A program made the translations under genes and the position numbers. The notes beneath the pieces were generated by a model, which was not told the origin of the DNA, made no database searches, and saw only the letters and a program-made list of their open reading frames with translations. A DNA stretch of 64,000 nt, taken from Psychrobacter pacificensis (GTDB lineage Bacteria > Pseudomonadota > Gammaproteobacteria > Pseudomonadales > Moraxellaceae). The stretch is from contig NZ_FNAL01000002.1 of the NCBI RefSeq assembly GCF_900101915.1, positions 62,001-126,000 of the forward strand. Direction: 5' to 3'. Shown here in pieces: positions 8,569 through 18,931 of this stretch. Position 1 is the stretch's first letter. Each line of letters begins with the position of its first letter.

Positions 8569-11466
8569 TTACATATAGTTTTCGATACTTGGGCAAGAAC
8601 ACATAAGGTTCTTGTCACCGTACGCATCATCGACGCGTGCCACACTTGGCCAGAACTTGTTTGCACGGATGTAAGGCAGTGGGAACGCAGCAGTCTCACG
8701 GCTGTATGGATGCGTCCATTCTTCATTAGTAATCATAGCAGCCGTATGCGGTGCATTGACCAATGGGTTGTCTTCTAGCGTCCAGTTGTCTTCGCCCGCT
8801 TTTGCTTTCATCGCTTCAGCTTTGATAGATTTCAGCGCACTGATAAAACGATCCAACTCCTCGACAGACTCAGACTCTGTGGGCTCAATCATCAGTGTGC
8901 CTGCGACTGGGAAGCTCATCGTTGGTGAGTGAAAACCGTAATCCATCAAGCGCTTAGCAATATCGCTTTCAGTGATGCCAGTCTCTTCTTTTAACGGACG
9001 AATATCGATGATACATTCGTGAGCCACGCGGCCGTTTTTACCTGTATATAATACAGGGTAGTGGTCTTTTAGCTGGGCGGCTACATAGTTAGCGTTTAGC
9101 AGGGCAAGCTCGGTTGCTTTTAGTAGGCCATCGCGGCCCATCATAGTGATATACATCCATGAGATAGGTAAGATGCTCGCTGAACCATAAGGCGCAGCCG
9201 ATACCGCTGAGCAGTCTTTTTGCGCGTTATGCACAGGGCTTAGCGTATGGTTTGCCATGAATGGTGCCAAATGCGCCTTCATACCGATAGGACCCATACC
9301 TGGACCGCCGCCGCCATGCGGGATACAGAAGGTTTTGTGCAGGTTCATATGTAGTACATCAGCACCAACGTCTGCAGGCTGCATCATGCCTACCTGAGCA
9401 TTCATGTTGGCGCCATCCATATAGACCTGACCACCGTGCTTGTGAGTCAAATCACAGATATGACGGATGCCTTCTTCAAACACGCCATGAGTCGATGGGT
9501 ACGTGATCATTAAAGCGCCCAAACGCTCGCTGTGCTCTTCACACTTGGCGGTTAAATCCTCAATATCAACGTTGCCGTTTTCATCGGTTTTGACCACGAC
9601 GACTTTCATACCCATCATCATGGCAGTAGCAGGGTTGGTACCGTGCGCTGACATTGGAATGAGGCACACATCGCGATCGGTTTCGCCCAATGACTCATGA
9701 TAACGGCGAATCGCGAGCAGACCAGCATATTCACCAGAAGCGCCAGAGTTTGGCTGCATAGAGACATCATCAAAACCAGTGATGGCTTTTAATTGATCTT
9801 GTAAGCTATCGATCATCGCAATATAGCCTGTGACTTGGTCACGCGGTGCGAATGGATGCACATTGGCAAACTCAGGCCAAGTAATCGGTAGCATCTCACT
9901 GGTGGCATTCAACTTCATGGTGCAGCTGCCTAGTGAAATCATGCTGCGGTTCATCGCTAGATCTTTGTCTTCAAGCGACTTTAGGTAGCGTAGCATTTCA
10001 TGCTCGGTATGATGCGAGTTGAATACTGGATGAGTCAAGATGTCATCCGTACGCAGGTGTGCGCTGTCAAGTGAGATGCGAGCGGTTTCAGGTAGATCGT
10101 GTGACTTGTTGACGAATAACTGAGTCAATACGCCAAAATCTTGCTGATCACTGGTTTCACTAAAGGCAACGCTCAATTTGGTGTCGCTTAGACGCCATAA
10201 GTTGTAGCCAACGTTGTCTGCATTTTTAAAGATTTGCGTAGCTAGCTTCTCTGAGCCGCAATCAACCACGACTGTATCGAAGAATTGATCGTGTACCACG
10301 CTTAAGCTGCTGTCATTCGCTGCTGTGATGGCATCAGCAAAGGCGGTGGCAAACGCATGGATACGAGTCGCAATACGCTTCACGCCACTTGGGCCATGAT
10401 AGACGGCATACATACCAGCGAGATTGGCGAGCAATACCTGCGAAGTACAGATGTTTGAGTTGGCTTTTTCGCGGCGGATATGCTGCTCACGCGTCTGTAG
10501 CGCCATACGTAATGCGGTATTGCCTTGTGCGTCTTTAGATACGCCAATGATACGACCAGGTGCTGAGCGTTTTGCTTTATCAGAGAATGCAAAGTAAGCA
10601 GCATGTGGGCCACCAAAGCCCATTGGAATACCGAAACGCTGTGTGCTACCTAGTGCTACGTCCGCACCCATATCGGCTGGTGATTTTAATAACACCAAGC
10701 TCATGATATCACTGACGACACTGACGTAAGTCTTGTTTTCTTTTACGGCCGCGATGACGTCTGTTAAGTCTTTAACGTCGCCTTCTACGCCAACATACTG
10801 GAATAGCGCACCGAAATAGTCGCCTGATTTGGCCGTTTCAAAATCACCCACGACCACGTCCCAACCAAAGTATTTCGCACGAGTATTGATGACATCTAGC
10901 GTTTGTGGATAGACGCGCTCATCGACGAAGTACTGCGTTGACTTGCTTTTGCTTACACGCTTTGACATCGCCATGGCTTCTGCTGCTGCCGTTGCTTCAT
11001 CAAGCAGTGACGCACCAGCTAATTCAAGACCAGTCAAATCGATACAAACTTGTTGGAAGTTCAGCAATGCCTCCAAACGACCTTGAGCGATTTCTGCTTG
11101 GTAAGGGGTATAAGCGGTATACCAGCCTGGATTTTCAAGGACGTTACGCTGAATGACGGCAGGCATACGAACCGGAGAGTAGCCTTGACCGATATAGCTC
11201 TTATTGACGGTGATGTCATCTGCCATCGTGCGTAGTTTGGCAAGTGCCGCATGCTCACTCATTGCCACTGGCAAATCCAATTCTTTGTGCAAACGTACCG
11301 GCTCAGGCACAGTGTCATTGATAAAGCTTTGCATATCTTTATAACCAACAGCGCTGAGTAGGTCAGCTTGCTTGGTTTCGTTCGAACCTAAGTGGCGATA
11401 GACAAATTCAGCTTCGTTGAACAATCCTTGAAAGGTATCAAACGATGGGTTTTGAGAGATAGTCAT
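8569..11466 (-). CDS. gcvP: Glycine dehydrogenase (aminomethyl-transferring), P protein
   Basis: 965 aa, full-length one-chain P protein. It decarboxylates glycine with PLP and hands the aminomethyl group to the lipoyl arm of GcvH. The PLP lysine is Lys711 in [16 protein letters not shown], next to the glycine-rich loop characteristic of the family; the N-terminal half ([20 protein letters not shown]) and C-terminal half are both intact. Start ATG has AAGGA upstream. It is the last gene of the gcvT-gcvH-nitroreductase-gcvP unit and should be controlled by the glycine riboswitch ahead of gcvT. Confidence 0.97.
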   Translation of the reverse strand: MTISQNPSFDTFQGLFNEAEFVYRHLGSNETKQADLLSAVGYKDMQSFINDTVPEPVRLHKELDLPVAMSEHAALAKLRTMADDITVNKSYIGQGYSPVRMPAVIQRNVLENPGWYTAYTPYQAEIAQGRLEALLNFQQVCIDLTGLELAGASLLDEATAAAEAMAMSKRVSKSKSTQYFVDERVYPQTLDVINTRAKYFGWDVVVGDFETAKSGDYFGALFQYVGVEGDVKDLTDVIAAVKENKTYVSVVSDIMSLVLLKSPADMGADVALGSTQRFGIPMGFGGPHAAYFAFSDKAKRSAPGRIIGVSKDAQGNTALRMALQTREQHIRREKANSNICTSQVLLANLAGMYAVYHGPSGVKRIATRIHAFATAFADAITAANDSSLSVVHDQFFDTVVVDCGSEKLATQIFKNADNVGYNLWRLSDTKLSVAFSETSDQQDFGVLTQLFVNKSHDLPETARISLDSAHLRTDDILTHPVFNSHHTEHEMLRYLKSLEDKDLAMNRSMISLGSCTMKLNATSEMLPITWPEFANVHPFAPRDQVTGYIAMIDSLQDQLKAITGFDDVSMQPNSGASGEYAGLLAIRRYHESLGETDRDVCLIPMSAHGTNPATAMMMGMKVVVVKTDENGNVDIEDLTAKCEEHSERLGALMITYPSTHGVFEEGIRHICDLTHKHGGQVYMDGANMNAQVGMMQPADVGADVLHMNLHKTFCIPHGGGGPGMGPIGMKAHLAPFMANHTLSPVHNAQKDCSAVSAAPYGSASILPISWMYITMMGRDGLLKATELALLNANYVAAQLKDHYPVLYTGKNGRVAHECIIDIRPLKEETGITESDIAKRLMDYGFHSPTMSFPVAGTLMIEPTESESVEELDRFISALKSIKAEAMKAKAGEDNWTLEDNPLVNAPHTAAMITNEEWTHPYSRETAAFPLPYIRANKFWPSVARVDDAYGDKNLMCSCPSIENYM

Positions 11467-11551
11467 GACAATCCTTGGTTAAGGGAGTAATAAACAAAAT
11501 AGCAATTAAGAAAACATTGTGAGCAGTTAAGGAAACACTGTGAGCGGTACG

Positions 11552-12310
11552 TTATACGTAATGCACAAACTGTTTTTGGTCAAAGCGGAATTGGGTGTTG
11601 TAAACGCCATTGTCAGCACGCTCGCCTGCGCCAATCATCATAACGATATGATGGTCGTCGCTAAGATTGAGCAACGCTTTCATGGCAGGCTCATCAAAGC
11701 CGCCCATAGGACAGCTATCAAAACCATGAGCACGTAGTGCCAACATTAGGTTTTCGGCGGCAAGCGCGGTGTTATTGGTTGCCCAGTTTTTGGTGTCTTC
11801 AAACGTATAGTAAGGCGATTTGAGAGGGCCTTTGACGCGTCTGACCACTTGCGTTGCGCCCCATTTTGCAGCGGATATCACATTGGCAGGGCCGCGCAAA
11901 AAGTCCAGCGTGACGACTTTGTTGTAGTAGTCTTTCACTTTCTTAGGGACTGGCTGATCAGGGTATTCGCGCAATATTTGCTGAGCATGCTCATGCCAGA
12001 TGTCGGTGCGAGCAACGATAGCGATTAAGCGCGCCGATGTTTTTGCCGCGTTTTGGTTCATACAGTTTTTGATGGCGCGTTTACGATTATCAGCATCATC
12101 GATAACATAAAACTCCCACGGCTGTAGGTTGCTAGAGTTTGGTGCTAGCATGGCCAAACGCAGACAGTCTGCCAGTACGTCGTCAGGGATGGGCGTGTCA
12201 GTAAAACGGCGCACGGAACGGCGTGATTCTACGATATCGCGAAAGGCTTGTAGCTGCGGTGTATGGTTTGGTGTGGCGATGGGGTCTTTATTATCGGTGT
12301 TGGCATTCAT
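11552..12310 (-). CDS. Nitroreductase family protein, within the gcv cluster
   Basis: 252 aa from ATG 12310. FMN-dependent nitroreductase fold: the N-terminal RRSVRRFTDTPIP signature, LAMLAPNSSNLQPWEFYVI (FMN-contacting Ser/Asn) and C-terminal AAENLMLALRAHGFDSCPMGGFD. Such enzymes reduce nitro- or quinone-type substrates with NAD(P)H; the natural substrate is not predictable. The start is uncertain: an in-frame TTG at 12394 and ATGs at 12322 and 12310 exist. 12310 has a GGA-containing Shine-Dalgarno-like stretch. It lies between gcvH and gcvP on the same strand, so it is probably co-transcribed, although it is not a known glycine-cleavage component. Confidence 0.85.
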   Translation of the reverse strand: MNANTDNKDPIATPNHTPQLQAFRDIVESRRSVRRFTDTPIPDDVLADCLRLAMLAPNSSNLQPWEFYVIDDADNRKRAIKNCMNQNAAKTSARLIAIVARTDIWHEHAQQILREYPDQPVPKKVKDYYNKVVTLDFLRGPANVISAAKWGATQVVRRVKGPLKSPYYTFEDTKNWATNNTALAAENLMLALRAHGFDSCPMGGFDEPAMKALLNLSDDHHIVMMIGAGERADNGVYNTQFRFDQKQFVHYV

Positions 12311-12625
12311 ATTAGGATCCATGCTGAGAATTGGGTTATCAGTTTGCGTCGTTATTGATAGCACGTATTCATTGGGATTCGAAGAGGTGATCAATACGAG
12401 TCAATGAGATAACGCTTGAGAGCAATAACATCGGACGATAATGGTTTTTGGTGGTCTATATATAAAGCTGCTTTGTTATCAAAGGTGTCATCTATGAATC
12501 AACCCTGTTGATAAGAAAGGGGTATCAAATAGGAGATGTAGATACCCGCTTTTGCCAGTATCTACAAGTTTGGCTGCTATTTTGGTTTGGCTACTATCTT
12601 TCTTTCTGCTATACAGAGGTGGTTA

Positions 12626-13006
12626 TTATAATTCGCTTTCGTACTCGTCAGCGGTCATCAGTGCTTCATAGTCAGCGATGTTGTCAGGCTTCACTTTAAA
12701 GAACCAGCCTTCACCATATGGGTCAGAGTTGATGATTTCAGGATCATCTTCTAGTGCTTCGTTGATAGCGATGACTTCGCCTGAGATAGGCGCGTATACG
12801 TCAGAGGCGGCTTTTACTGATTCAACAACTGAGATTTCGTCGTCAACAGCGATAATATCGCCCACTTCTGGTAGCTCAACAAACACCACATCACCCAATA
12901 GGTCTTGAGCATGGTCAGTGATACCAACAGTGATCGTACCGTCGTCTTCTAGGCGCAGCCACTCGTGACTTGCAATATATTTTAGCTCTGCTGGGATGTT
13001 GCTCAT
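12626..13006 (-). CDS. gcvH: Glycine cleavage system H protein
   Basis: 126 aa, the normal H-protein length. Lipoyl carrier that shuttles the aminomethyl group between GcvP and GcvT. The lipoylated residue is Lys65 in the [10 protein letters not shown] motif; [18 protein letters not shown] and the C-terminal [10 protein letters not shown] are family hallmarks. A strong AGGAGAGAG ribosome site precedes the ATG. It is the second gene of the operon, 119 bp after gcvT. Confidence 0.98.
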   Translation of the reverse strand: MSNIPAELKYIASHEWLRLEDDGTITVGITDHAQDLLGDVVFVELPEVGDIIAVDDEISVVESVKAASDVYAPISGEVIAINEALEDDPEIINSDPYGEGWFFKVKPDNIADYEALMTADEYESEL

Positions 13007-13125
13007 GGTCTCTCTCTCCTAAATGATAGAGGTTAATTAACAAAAATAATGGAGGCTGGGCGTATCGTCGTTTTTATCATTATGTCTAAAACGACAACGC
13101 GCTCTAATAATAAGATTTATAAGAC

Positions 13126-14307
13126 CTACGAGTCAAACTGTTGCTTGCCGTTACGGACAAAAGGCAGCTTCAATACCCGTACATCGACGAATTTACCTTT
13201 GCCGCGTAGATCGACCTGTACGTGATCATCTTCTGATAAGCTGGCAGGCACGCGAGCAATCGCGATGGAGTTTTTTAGGCTAGGGGAGAATGTACCGCTG
13301 GTGATAATACCAGTTTGCTCATTGTCAGTGCCCTGATTGATAGTCACTGTCATGCCTTCACGCAATACGCCGCGCGTGGTCAATAGCAGACCTACTTGCT
13401 TCATAGCGGTGTTGTCTTCTTTTGCCTGCTTGCGTTTGCTGACCAAAGCGTCACGGCCGACAAAGGCACGGTCGTCTTTAAGCGCTAGCGTCCAGCCCAT
13501 ATTGCACTCGTAAGGGCTAATGGTCTCGTCCATGTCATGACCATAAAGGTTCATGCCCGCTTCCATACGCAAGGTATCACGTGCGCCAAGACCGGCAGGT
13601 TTGATGCCATTTGCTTTTAGCTGCTCAAAAAAAGCAGGGGCATCATCGGCATGCATAATGACTTCGACGCCATCTTCACCAGTATAGCCAGTACGAGCCA
13701 CAAACCAATCGGTGCCTTCGATATCGGTCAAGTCAGCGCCAACGAAAGGTTTTAGCCCAGCTAAGGTATCTGCCCAGTTTGGTTTGGCTTGAGCCAGTTT
13801 CTCAATAGCATTTGGACCTTGCACGGCGAGCATGGCAAGCTCAGGACGCTCGGTAATCGCAATATCAAAGCCTTCAGCGACTTTATTAAACTGTGCTAAG
13901 TCTTTGTCACGAGTGGCTGCATTGGAGACGATACGGTACTCAGTTTCCTCTGCATTCATCAGATAGACGATCAAATCATCGATGACGCCGCCTTGCTCAT
14001 TGAGCATGCCAGAGTACAGCGCTTTACCAGCGGTAGTGAGTTTGTTGACATCATTTGCGAGTAGTTTTTGGAGCCATGCTTTAGTATCTGCGCCTTTGAT
14101 ATCGGTCACTACCATATGTGAGACATCAAACATACCGGCATCTGTCCGTACCGCGTCGTGCTCTTCGATTTGTGAACCGTAATGAATTGGCAATTCCCAA
14201 CCAGAAAAATCGACCAATTTGCCCTCACTATCAAGATGAGACTGGTAAAAAGGGGTGCGCTTAGGGGTTTGAGTGCTGCTAGAGTCTTGAGAGTGGGTAT
14301 CAGTCAT
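13126..14307 (-). CDS. gcvT: Aminomethyltransferase (glycine cleavage T protein)
   Basis: 393 aa. Tetrahydrofolate-dependent T protein that releases ammonia and makes 5,10-methylene-THF. Recognised by the N-terminal [20 protein letters not shown], the MFDVSHM motif with its conserved Asp, and [14 protein letters not shown]. About 20 extra polar residues precede the conserved start. The ATG has AAGGATT upstream. It is the first gene of the gcv unit, with a 158-nt stretch between its start and the proximal riboswitch aptamer. Confidence 0.97.
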   Translation of the reverse strand: MTDTHSQDSSSTQTPKRTPFYQSHLDSEGKLVDFSGWELPIHYGSQIEEHDAVRTDAGMFDVSHMVVTDIKGADTKAWLQKLLANDVNKLTTAGKALYSGMLNEQGGVIDDLIVYLMNAEETEYRIVSNAATRDKDLAQFNKVAEGFDIAITERPELAMLAVQGPNAIEKLAQAKPNWADTLAGLKPFVGADLTDIEGTDWFVARTGYTGEDGVEVIMHADDAPAFFEQLKANGIKPAGLGARDTLRMEAGMNLYGHDMDETISPYECNMGWTLALKDDRAFVGRDALVSKRKQAKEDNTAMKQVGLLLTTRGVLREGMTVTINQGTDNEQTGIITSGTFSPSLKNSIAIARVPASLSEDDHVQVDLRGKGKFVDVRVLKLPFVRNGKQQFDS

Positions 14308-14465
14308 AACAAATCCTTATGTGTACATCAGTCGTACTCGGCAGAGTAGAGTGGTGTGCAACGTAAAAGTAGCGAGAAGCAATATTGCATCAAAGGGTGA
14401 CACAGAAAGCAAAGATAAAGACGTAGGCCAAACAGACGCTGAACGTCGGTTTAAGCTAAAGCCCT

Positions 14466-14598
14466 ATCTGTCCTGTGACCTGAGATTTTCAACACGAACC
14501 ATCGTTTACGAGCAGTTATTTAAAACCTGCGGTTGATGATAGCGTATTTTCTCCCCTTCGGTGGGTAAGACGTCGTCCGTACTTACCACTCTCCAGAT
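14466..14598 (-). promoter_or_regulatory. Glycine riboswitch aptamer, gcvT-proximal
   Basis: Read on the minus strand, it opens with ATCTGGAGAGTGG and contains CACCGAAGGGGAGAAAAT, then AATCTCAGGTCACAGGACAGAT. These are the conserved GGAGAG, CACCGAAGG and CUCAGG...GGACAGA segments of glycine aptamers. ATCTG at the 5' end pairs with CAGAT at the 3' end to form P1. Location upstream of gcvT is the classic site. It should sense glycine and gate expression of the gcv operon; no U-tailed terminator follows, so translational control is more likely (inference). Confidence 0.88.
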
Positions 14599-14676
14599 TT
14601 GTTATGTCTGACGTTTGATAAAGTAGTGCGCTATGAGCGTGATGCTAGCAAACACTACCAAACAACAGTGACATGT

Positions 14677-14807
14677 GTTTTTCAGTCCTTTTACCTGAGC
14701 GATTGGCAGGGTGGATGCGCCTTCGGTGGTCGTATGGCAGTTGTCAGTTTGTATCACCAATAGGGTTTGATACAAAATCTGTGCCGACAGACTCTCTCCT
14801 GAAAAAC
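14677..14807 (-). promoter_or_regulatory. Glycine riboswitch aptamer, promoter-proximal
   Basis: A second aptamer on the minus strand. P1 is nine base pairs, GTTTTTCAG with CTGAAAAAC. Inside are GGAGAGAG, CCACCGAAGGCGCA and CGCTCAGGTAAAAGGACTG, matching the family consensus. A 9-bp internal stem (TTTGTATCA / TGATACAAA) extends the variable P3-type arm. It starts within about ten bases of the predicted transcription start. A 78-nt linker separates it from the second aptamer, much longer than the short linker usual in tandem glycine riboswitches. Confidence 0.88.
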
Positions 14808-14813
14808 GCTTTT

Positions 14814-14842
14814 ATTATGAAAGGTTCAAAGCGCTTTTACAA
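14814..14842 (-). promoter_or_regulatory. Sigma-70 promoter of the gcv operon
   Basis: On the minus strand TTGTAA (-35) is separated by exactly 17 bp from CATAAT (-10), which lies just before the first aptamer's P1 helix. The implied start places the riboswitch at the very 5' end of the transcript, which supports both calls. Confidence 0.7.
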
Positions 14843-15071
14843 GTCATCACCGCCATTAAAACAAATAAATTTGGCAAAAATGTGTGCTCATTAGGACATT
14901 TGCTCACCAAAGACGCTTAGCAAGATGGTGTTTTTTATCTCTATCAGCCGTTTTGAGAATCAATAAAATGATGTATGGGCGCAAAAATTACCATAGCAAC
15001 ACGCAAAGCGACTACTGGTGTTTGCCTGAAATATGCTAACCTACGACCATAGTTTCTGATAGGTGGTTTTT

Positions 15072-15392
15072 ATGCATTGCGATATTTATAAATTTCCCAA
15101 ACATGACGACATGTATGTATATATTGCGCGCCCTGAATATCCTGATGATACCGATGAGATCAAAGATTGGCTTGGCGTACTGCCAAAGGACTTTCGTGCA
15201 GGGTTGGGCCGTAGCCAGTTTGTCATGCATCTTGATTTGGCGGCGACGCCCACTCTGGCGCGTGTTGATAAAGAAGAAGTACTGGCAAAGCTAGCGTCCC
15301 AAGGTTATTTTGTGCAGATGCCACCGCAAGATGTCATGCGCCGCCAAGCAGAGCTACGCGCTCGTGAAGCGCAGGACAATATCTACGACTAG
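15072..15392 (+). CDS. YcgL domain-containing protein
   Basis: 106 aa. Conserved small protein of the YcgL family: the C-terminal block GYFVQMPPQ and the N-terminal CDIYKFPKHDDMYVYI are diagnostic. Biochemical function is unknown in this family. An in-frame GTG at 15063 exists, but the ATG at 15072 has an AGGTGG ribosome site at proper spacing and matches the family's usual N-terminus. It is divergent from the gcv operon. Confidence 0.88.
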   Translation: MHCDIYKFPKHDDMYVYIARPEYPDDTDEIKDWLGVLPKDFRAGLGRSQFVMHLDLAATPTLARVDKEEVLAKLASQGYFVQMPPQDVMRRQAELRAREAQDNIYD

Positions 15393-15668
15393 ATACATTT
15401 TACCACTAGATAACATTGACGATTGGTACGCTTATTGATAAGACGGTTGTGGCAAGATGATTGAGAGAATGGTCTTTACAATGCCATGGACAAAACACTC
15501 ATGACACATTTGGTCACATGCATTTGGGTAGAAAGTCGTGATAAACTGACACCCCATGACATCCACATAAAAAAATACAGATAGAAACGCACATGATGTG
15601 TGCATCGATACTGTATTTGATCTTATTTTGGTACGACAGAACGCACCATACACTGCTAGGCACATAAC

Positions 15669-16337
15669 GTGTCAACGGTGATAAACGCAGGTAGTGAAAC
15701 ACGTATGGATTGGTTAAAAAATATTTTGCACAGCTTACCATTAGAATCTATTAGTGACATTCTCGGTGAGATTGCTATTTGGTGGGGCCAAATGGTGAAA
15801 GATGTACCGCCCGCCGATTTGCCAATGTATGCGTATCTTGGTGGTTCCATTTTGGTATTGGTGTTATGGTTGCTAGTCGCTCGCATATTGCCAAAACCAC
15901 TGGGCGGTATGAGTTGGATGATACTGTTTGCAGTGTTATTGGCACCCGGCACAGCGCTTGGTGACTCTAGTGAAATTGCACCAGCCAGTATCAGCGTCGT
16001 CTACGCTGTTATGATGAAGGACTTTGCAGGCGCGATTGCCAATATGCTGCCAATATTGGTGGTACTGGTCATCGGTTTGTTTATCGGTTTTATGTGGCAG
16101 CTGATACGCGGCGCATTCGCATCGAGCTTGGACAAAGCCCGCAGCCGTACGGCAGAGGATACGCAAGCGACAATGCAACTGACGACCGGCAGTTATTTGG
16201 CAGAAGGTTCTACGTTGACTGAGCAGTCTGATGATACGGCCCTAGCCGCTAAGCCTGAGAGCAGTAATACTAAAAGTCATGTTGACTTAAAAAAACAGAA
16301 TGGCTTGTCTAAGAATACTGATGCTGACAATCGCTAA
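15669..16337 (+). CDS. Hypothetical inner-membrane protein
   Basis: 222 aa from GTG 15669; an ATG at 15705 (MDWLKNILHS) is an alternative. Three hydrophobic segments are visible: LGGSILVLVLWLLVARIL, MSWMILFAVLLAPGTAL and MLPILVVLVIGLFIGFMWQL. A polar Ser/Thr/Asp-rich cytoplasmic-type tail of ~70 residues follows. I do not recognise the family. It is followed by a terminator, so it is not co-transcribed with the MoxR gene downstream. Confidence 0.6.
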   Translation: MSTVINAGSETRMDWLKNILHSLPLESISDILGEIAIWWGQMVKDVPPADLPMYAYLGGSILVLVLWLLVARILPKPLGGMSWMILFAVLLAPGTALGDSSEIAPASISVVYAVMMKDFAGAIANMLPILVVLVIGLFIGFMWQLIRGAFASSLDKARSRTAEDTQATMQLTTGSYLAEGSTLTEQSDDTALAAKPESSNTKSHVDLKKQNGLSKNTDADNR

Positions 16338-16405
16338 AACGCTGAAGTCTGTTTGTACGGTGTAATAAATAAGCAGGCGAGCCAGTAAAGTAATCGAGTA
16401 ATGAT

Positions 16406-16435
16406 AAAAAAAGACACCCATGCGTGTCTTTTTTT
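16406..16435. terminator. Rho-independent terminator after the membrane protein gene
   Basis: AAAAAAAGACAC and GTGTCTTTTTTT pair perfectly around a six-base loop. The T tract lies on the plus strand, so it terminates the membrane-protein gene. The rest of the 308-bp gap up to 16645 is AT-rich and shows nothing else. Confidence 0.92.
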
Positions 16436-16645
16436 ATGCCAAATCGTCTGGCAACCTTATGAATTATTGAGAATTATGAGAGGCACCCAACCATTGCTCA
16501 CAAAGGCGAACGCATGAGTATTTTGGCAATGCCTCAGGCTGTGCTAATCTAATTTATCTTTTATTCATTATCAAATTTTTAGTTCTACTTATTTATAACC
16601 ATATATTCATAACAATTTATCTATAACAACAATCGAGACCTGATT

Positions 16646-17494
16646 ATGAACAAGCAAACCTTTACCGGCACTCAAAATTATATCGCCACAGACGATTTAC
16701 AACTGGCAGTGAATGCGGCCATGACATTACAAAAGCCGCTCCTTATCAAAGGTGAACCTGGTACGGGCAAAACCTTACTTGCCGAAGAGGTTGCTGAGAG
16801 TCTAGGGATGCCACTGATTACGTGGCACATCAAGTCGACGACTAAAGCCGAGCAGGGTTTATACGAGTACGATGCGGTATCGCGCCTACGTGACTCGCAG
16901 TTGGGTGATGACAAGGTTTATGAGATTGGCAATTACATCAAGCCGGGCAAGCTGTGGGATGCCTTCACTAGCACCGAGCGCAGCGTACTACTAATCGATG
17001 AGATCGATAAAGCCGATATCGAGTTCCCTAATGACTTGCTGCATGAGCTCGATAAGATGTCGTTTTATGTGTATGAGACGGGCGAGACCATTACCGCCGC
17101 GCAGCGTCCAGTAGTAATCATTACATCAAACAATGAAAAAGAGCTGCCCGATGCGTTTTTGCGTCGTTGCTTCTTCCATTACATCGACTTTCCAGAAGAG
17201 CAAACCATGCGCCAAATCATAGAGGTGCATTTCCCCGATATTCAGGAAAAATTGGTCAACGACGCGTTGGATATATTCTACAAGCTGCGCAATATCCAAG
17301 GCCTTAAAAAACCACCATCAACGTCTGAATTGGTCGATTGGTTGACGTTATTGCTCGCTGATGACATGGCGCAGGATGAGTTAGAAGAAAACTTACGCGG
17401 CGAAAAATCCATTCCGCCATTATACGGTGCATTGCTGAAAAACGAAGCCGATGTGAATTTACTACAGCGTTTTGCCAATATGATGCGTCGTTAA
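16646..17494 (+). CDS. MoxR-family AAA+ ATPase
   Basis: 282 aa. Walker A GEPGTGKT (36-43), Walker B LLIDEI (115-120), sensor 1 region VVIITSNNEKELPDAFLRRC and the family's arginine-finger region are all present. MoxR ATPases act as chaperone-like partners of VWA-domain proteins, often inserting cofactors or maturing complexes; the following gene encodes exactly such a VWA protein 57 bp downstream. The client is not identifiable here. Confidence 0.92.
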   Translation: MNKQTFTGTQNYIATDDLQLAVNAAMTLQKPLLIKGEPGTGKTLLAEEVAESLGMPLITWHIKSTTKAEQGLYEYDAVSRLRDSQLGDDKVYEIGNYIKPGKLWDAFTSTERSVLLIDEIDKADIEFPNDLLHELDKMSFYVYETGETITAAQRPVVIITSNNEKELPDAFLRRCFFHYIDFPEEQTMRQIIEVHFPDIQEKLVNDALDIFYKLRNIQGLKKPPSTSELVDWLTLLLADDMAQDELEENLRGEKSIPPLYGALLKNEADVNLLQRFANMMRR

Positions 17495-17551
17495 GCGCGT
17501 CTAAGTGTTCAGTGCTTTTTTTGTTTTACGTCAATCAGTGGTGCGTCTCTT

Positions 17552-18775
17552 ATGTTCATAAAACTATTCTATACCTTGCGGACTTACGGCGTACCAGTCA
17601 GTACGCGTGAGCTGCTTGATCTTAATGCCGCGTTAGATAAGGGCCTGATGATGCAGCCGCATCCTGAAGATCCAGCACTGGCGACTTTTGCGAGCCGTGA
17701 GGATATGTATCGGCTGATTCGGCTGTGCATGGTCAAAGACGAGCGCCATTTTGATAAATTTGATCGGGCAATGGCAGACTATTTTGAAGGGGTGGATAGT
17801 CTTGATATGGATGCGCTGTTGGCCAAGCTGACGGATGTGCCTAAAGAATGGCTGGATCTAAAGCTCGACCCAAAAAATCTAACCGAAGAGCAAAGACGCC
17901 TGCTCAAAAAATACGGCTCGCTTGAGGAGCTGATGAAAGCGTTAGAGGAGCGGTTACAAGAGCAAAAAGAGCGTCACCAAGGTGGTAGTAAATGGGTAGG
18001 GACAGGCGGTACCTCGCCATTTGGTGCTTATGGCGACCATCCAGAAGGGGTGCGCGTCGGCGGTGAATCGCGTAAACGTAGCGCGGCGAAAGTTTGGGAG
18101 CAGCGTAAATATCGCAATCTTGATGATGATAATCAGCTTGGTACCCGCCAAATCCAAATGGCACTACGCAACCTACGTCAGTTTGCGCGGACAGGCAGCG
18201 CTGACGAGCTCGACATTCATGAGACCATCAAACGTACTGCCAAAAAGGGCGTGCTTGATATACATATGCAAGCCGAGCGCCGCAACCGTGTCAAAGTATT
18301 GATGCTATTTGACGTAGGCGGTAGTATGGACATCCATGTCGAAGCACTTGAGAAACTGTTCACTGCGGCAAAGAATGAATTTAAAACATTAGAGTTCTTT
18401 TATTTCCATAACTGCTTGTATGACTATGTGTGGAAGGACAATAATCGTCGCCATAGTGCACCGATGCCCACGTTTGAGCTACTCAATAAATATGGGCGCG
18501 AGTATCGCGTCATCTTCGTCGGTGATGCATCGATGTCGCCGTATGAGCTGATGACCGTGGGCGGTAGCGTCGAGTATATGAACAATGAAGCCGGTATCGT
18601 ATGGCTAAAGCGTGTGCTGGATCATTTTGACAAAGTGGCGTGGCTCAATCCTGAAACCCCAAGCTATTGGCAGTACACGCAAACCATCGTTGAGATCAAA
18701 AAGCTATTCGAAGATAAGATGTATCCGATGACCTTGCACGGTGTTGAGGAGATGACCCAGTATATGGCGCGGTAG
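17552..18775 (+). CDS. VWA domain protein, CoxE-like
   Basis: 407 aa. Partner of the upstream MoxR ATPase. The N-terminal ~130 residues are helical; a Gly-rich linker (KWVGTGGTSPFGAYGD) follows; the C-terminal half is a von Willebrand A domain beginning VKVLMLFDVGGSMD. The metal-site (MIDAS) motif reads D254-V-G-G-S258 rather than DxSxS, so the first serine is glycine. I believe this is common in this CoxE-like subgroup, but it would alter metal binding. Role unknown; likely works with the ATPase on an unidentified client. Confidence 0.88.
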   Translation: MFIKLFYTLRTYGVPVSTRELLDLNAALDKGLMMQPHPEDPALATFASREDMYRLIRLCMVKDERHFDKFDRAMADYFEGVDSLDMDALLAKLTDVPKEWLDLKLDPKNLTEEQRRLLKKYGSLEELMKALEERLQEQKERHQGGSKWVGTGGTSPFGAYGDHPEGVRVGGESRKRSAAKVWEQRKYRNLDDDNQLGTRQIQMALRNLRQFARTGSADELDIHETIKRTAKKGVLDIHMQAERRNRVKVLMLFDVGGSMDIHVEALEKLFTAAKNEFKTLEFFYFHNCLYDYVWKDNNRRHSAPMPTFELLNKYGREYRVIFVGDASMSPYELMTVGGSVEYMNNEAGIVWLKRVLDHFDKVAWLNPETPSYWQYTQTIVEIKKLFEDKMYPMTLHGVEEMTQYMAR

Positions 18776-18803
18776 TATTAATCTATATCGGACGAGTAAT
18801 ATG

Positions 18804-18846
18804 AAAAAAGCACTTAAGACGATGTGATCGTTTTAAGTGCTTTTTT
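18804..18846. terminator. Bidirectional terminator between convergent genes
   Basis: AAAAAAGCACTTAA and TTAAGTGCTTTTTT form the stem, extended inward by ACGAT/ATCGT to a three-base loop. It serves the VWA gene and could serve the leftward glycosidase gene. The sequence TGCTTTTTTATGTTAA is directly repeated at 18838 and 18860. Confidence 0.9.
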
Positions 18847-18931
18847 ATGTTAATTTAAATGCTTTTTTATGTTAAGTAGTGCCAATTTTGAGAAGGCATA
18901 TTAGTGACAAATGCTATGGTGACGATAGATG

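Noticed and set aside
15432..15741. Two overlapping minus-strand frames in the gap before the membrane protein gene
   Set aside because: Cys/Phe/Tyr-rich shadow-like translations running into the next gene; no start signal.
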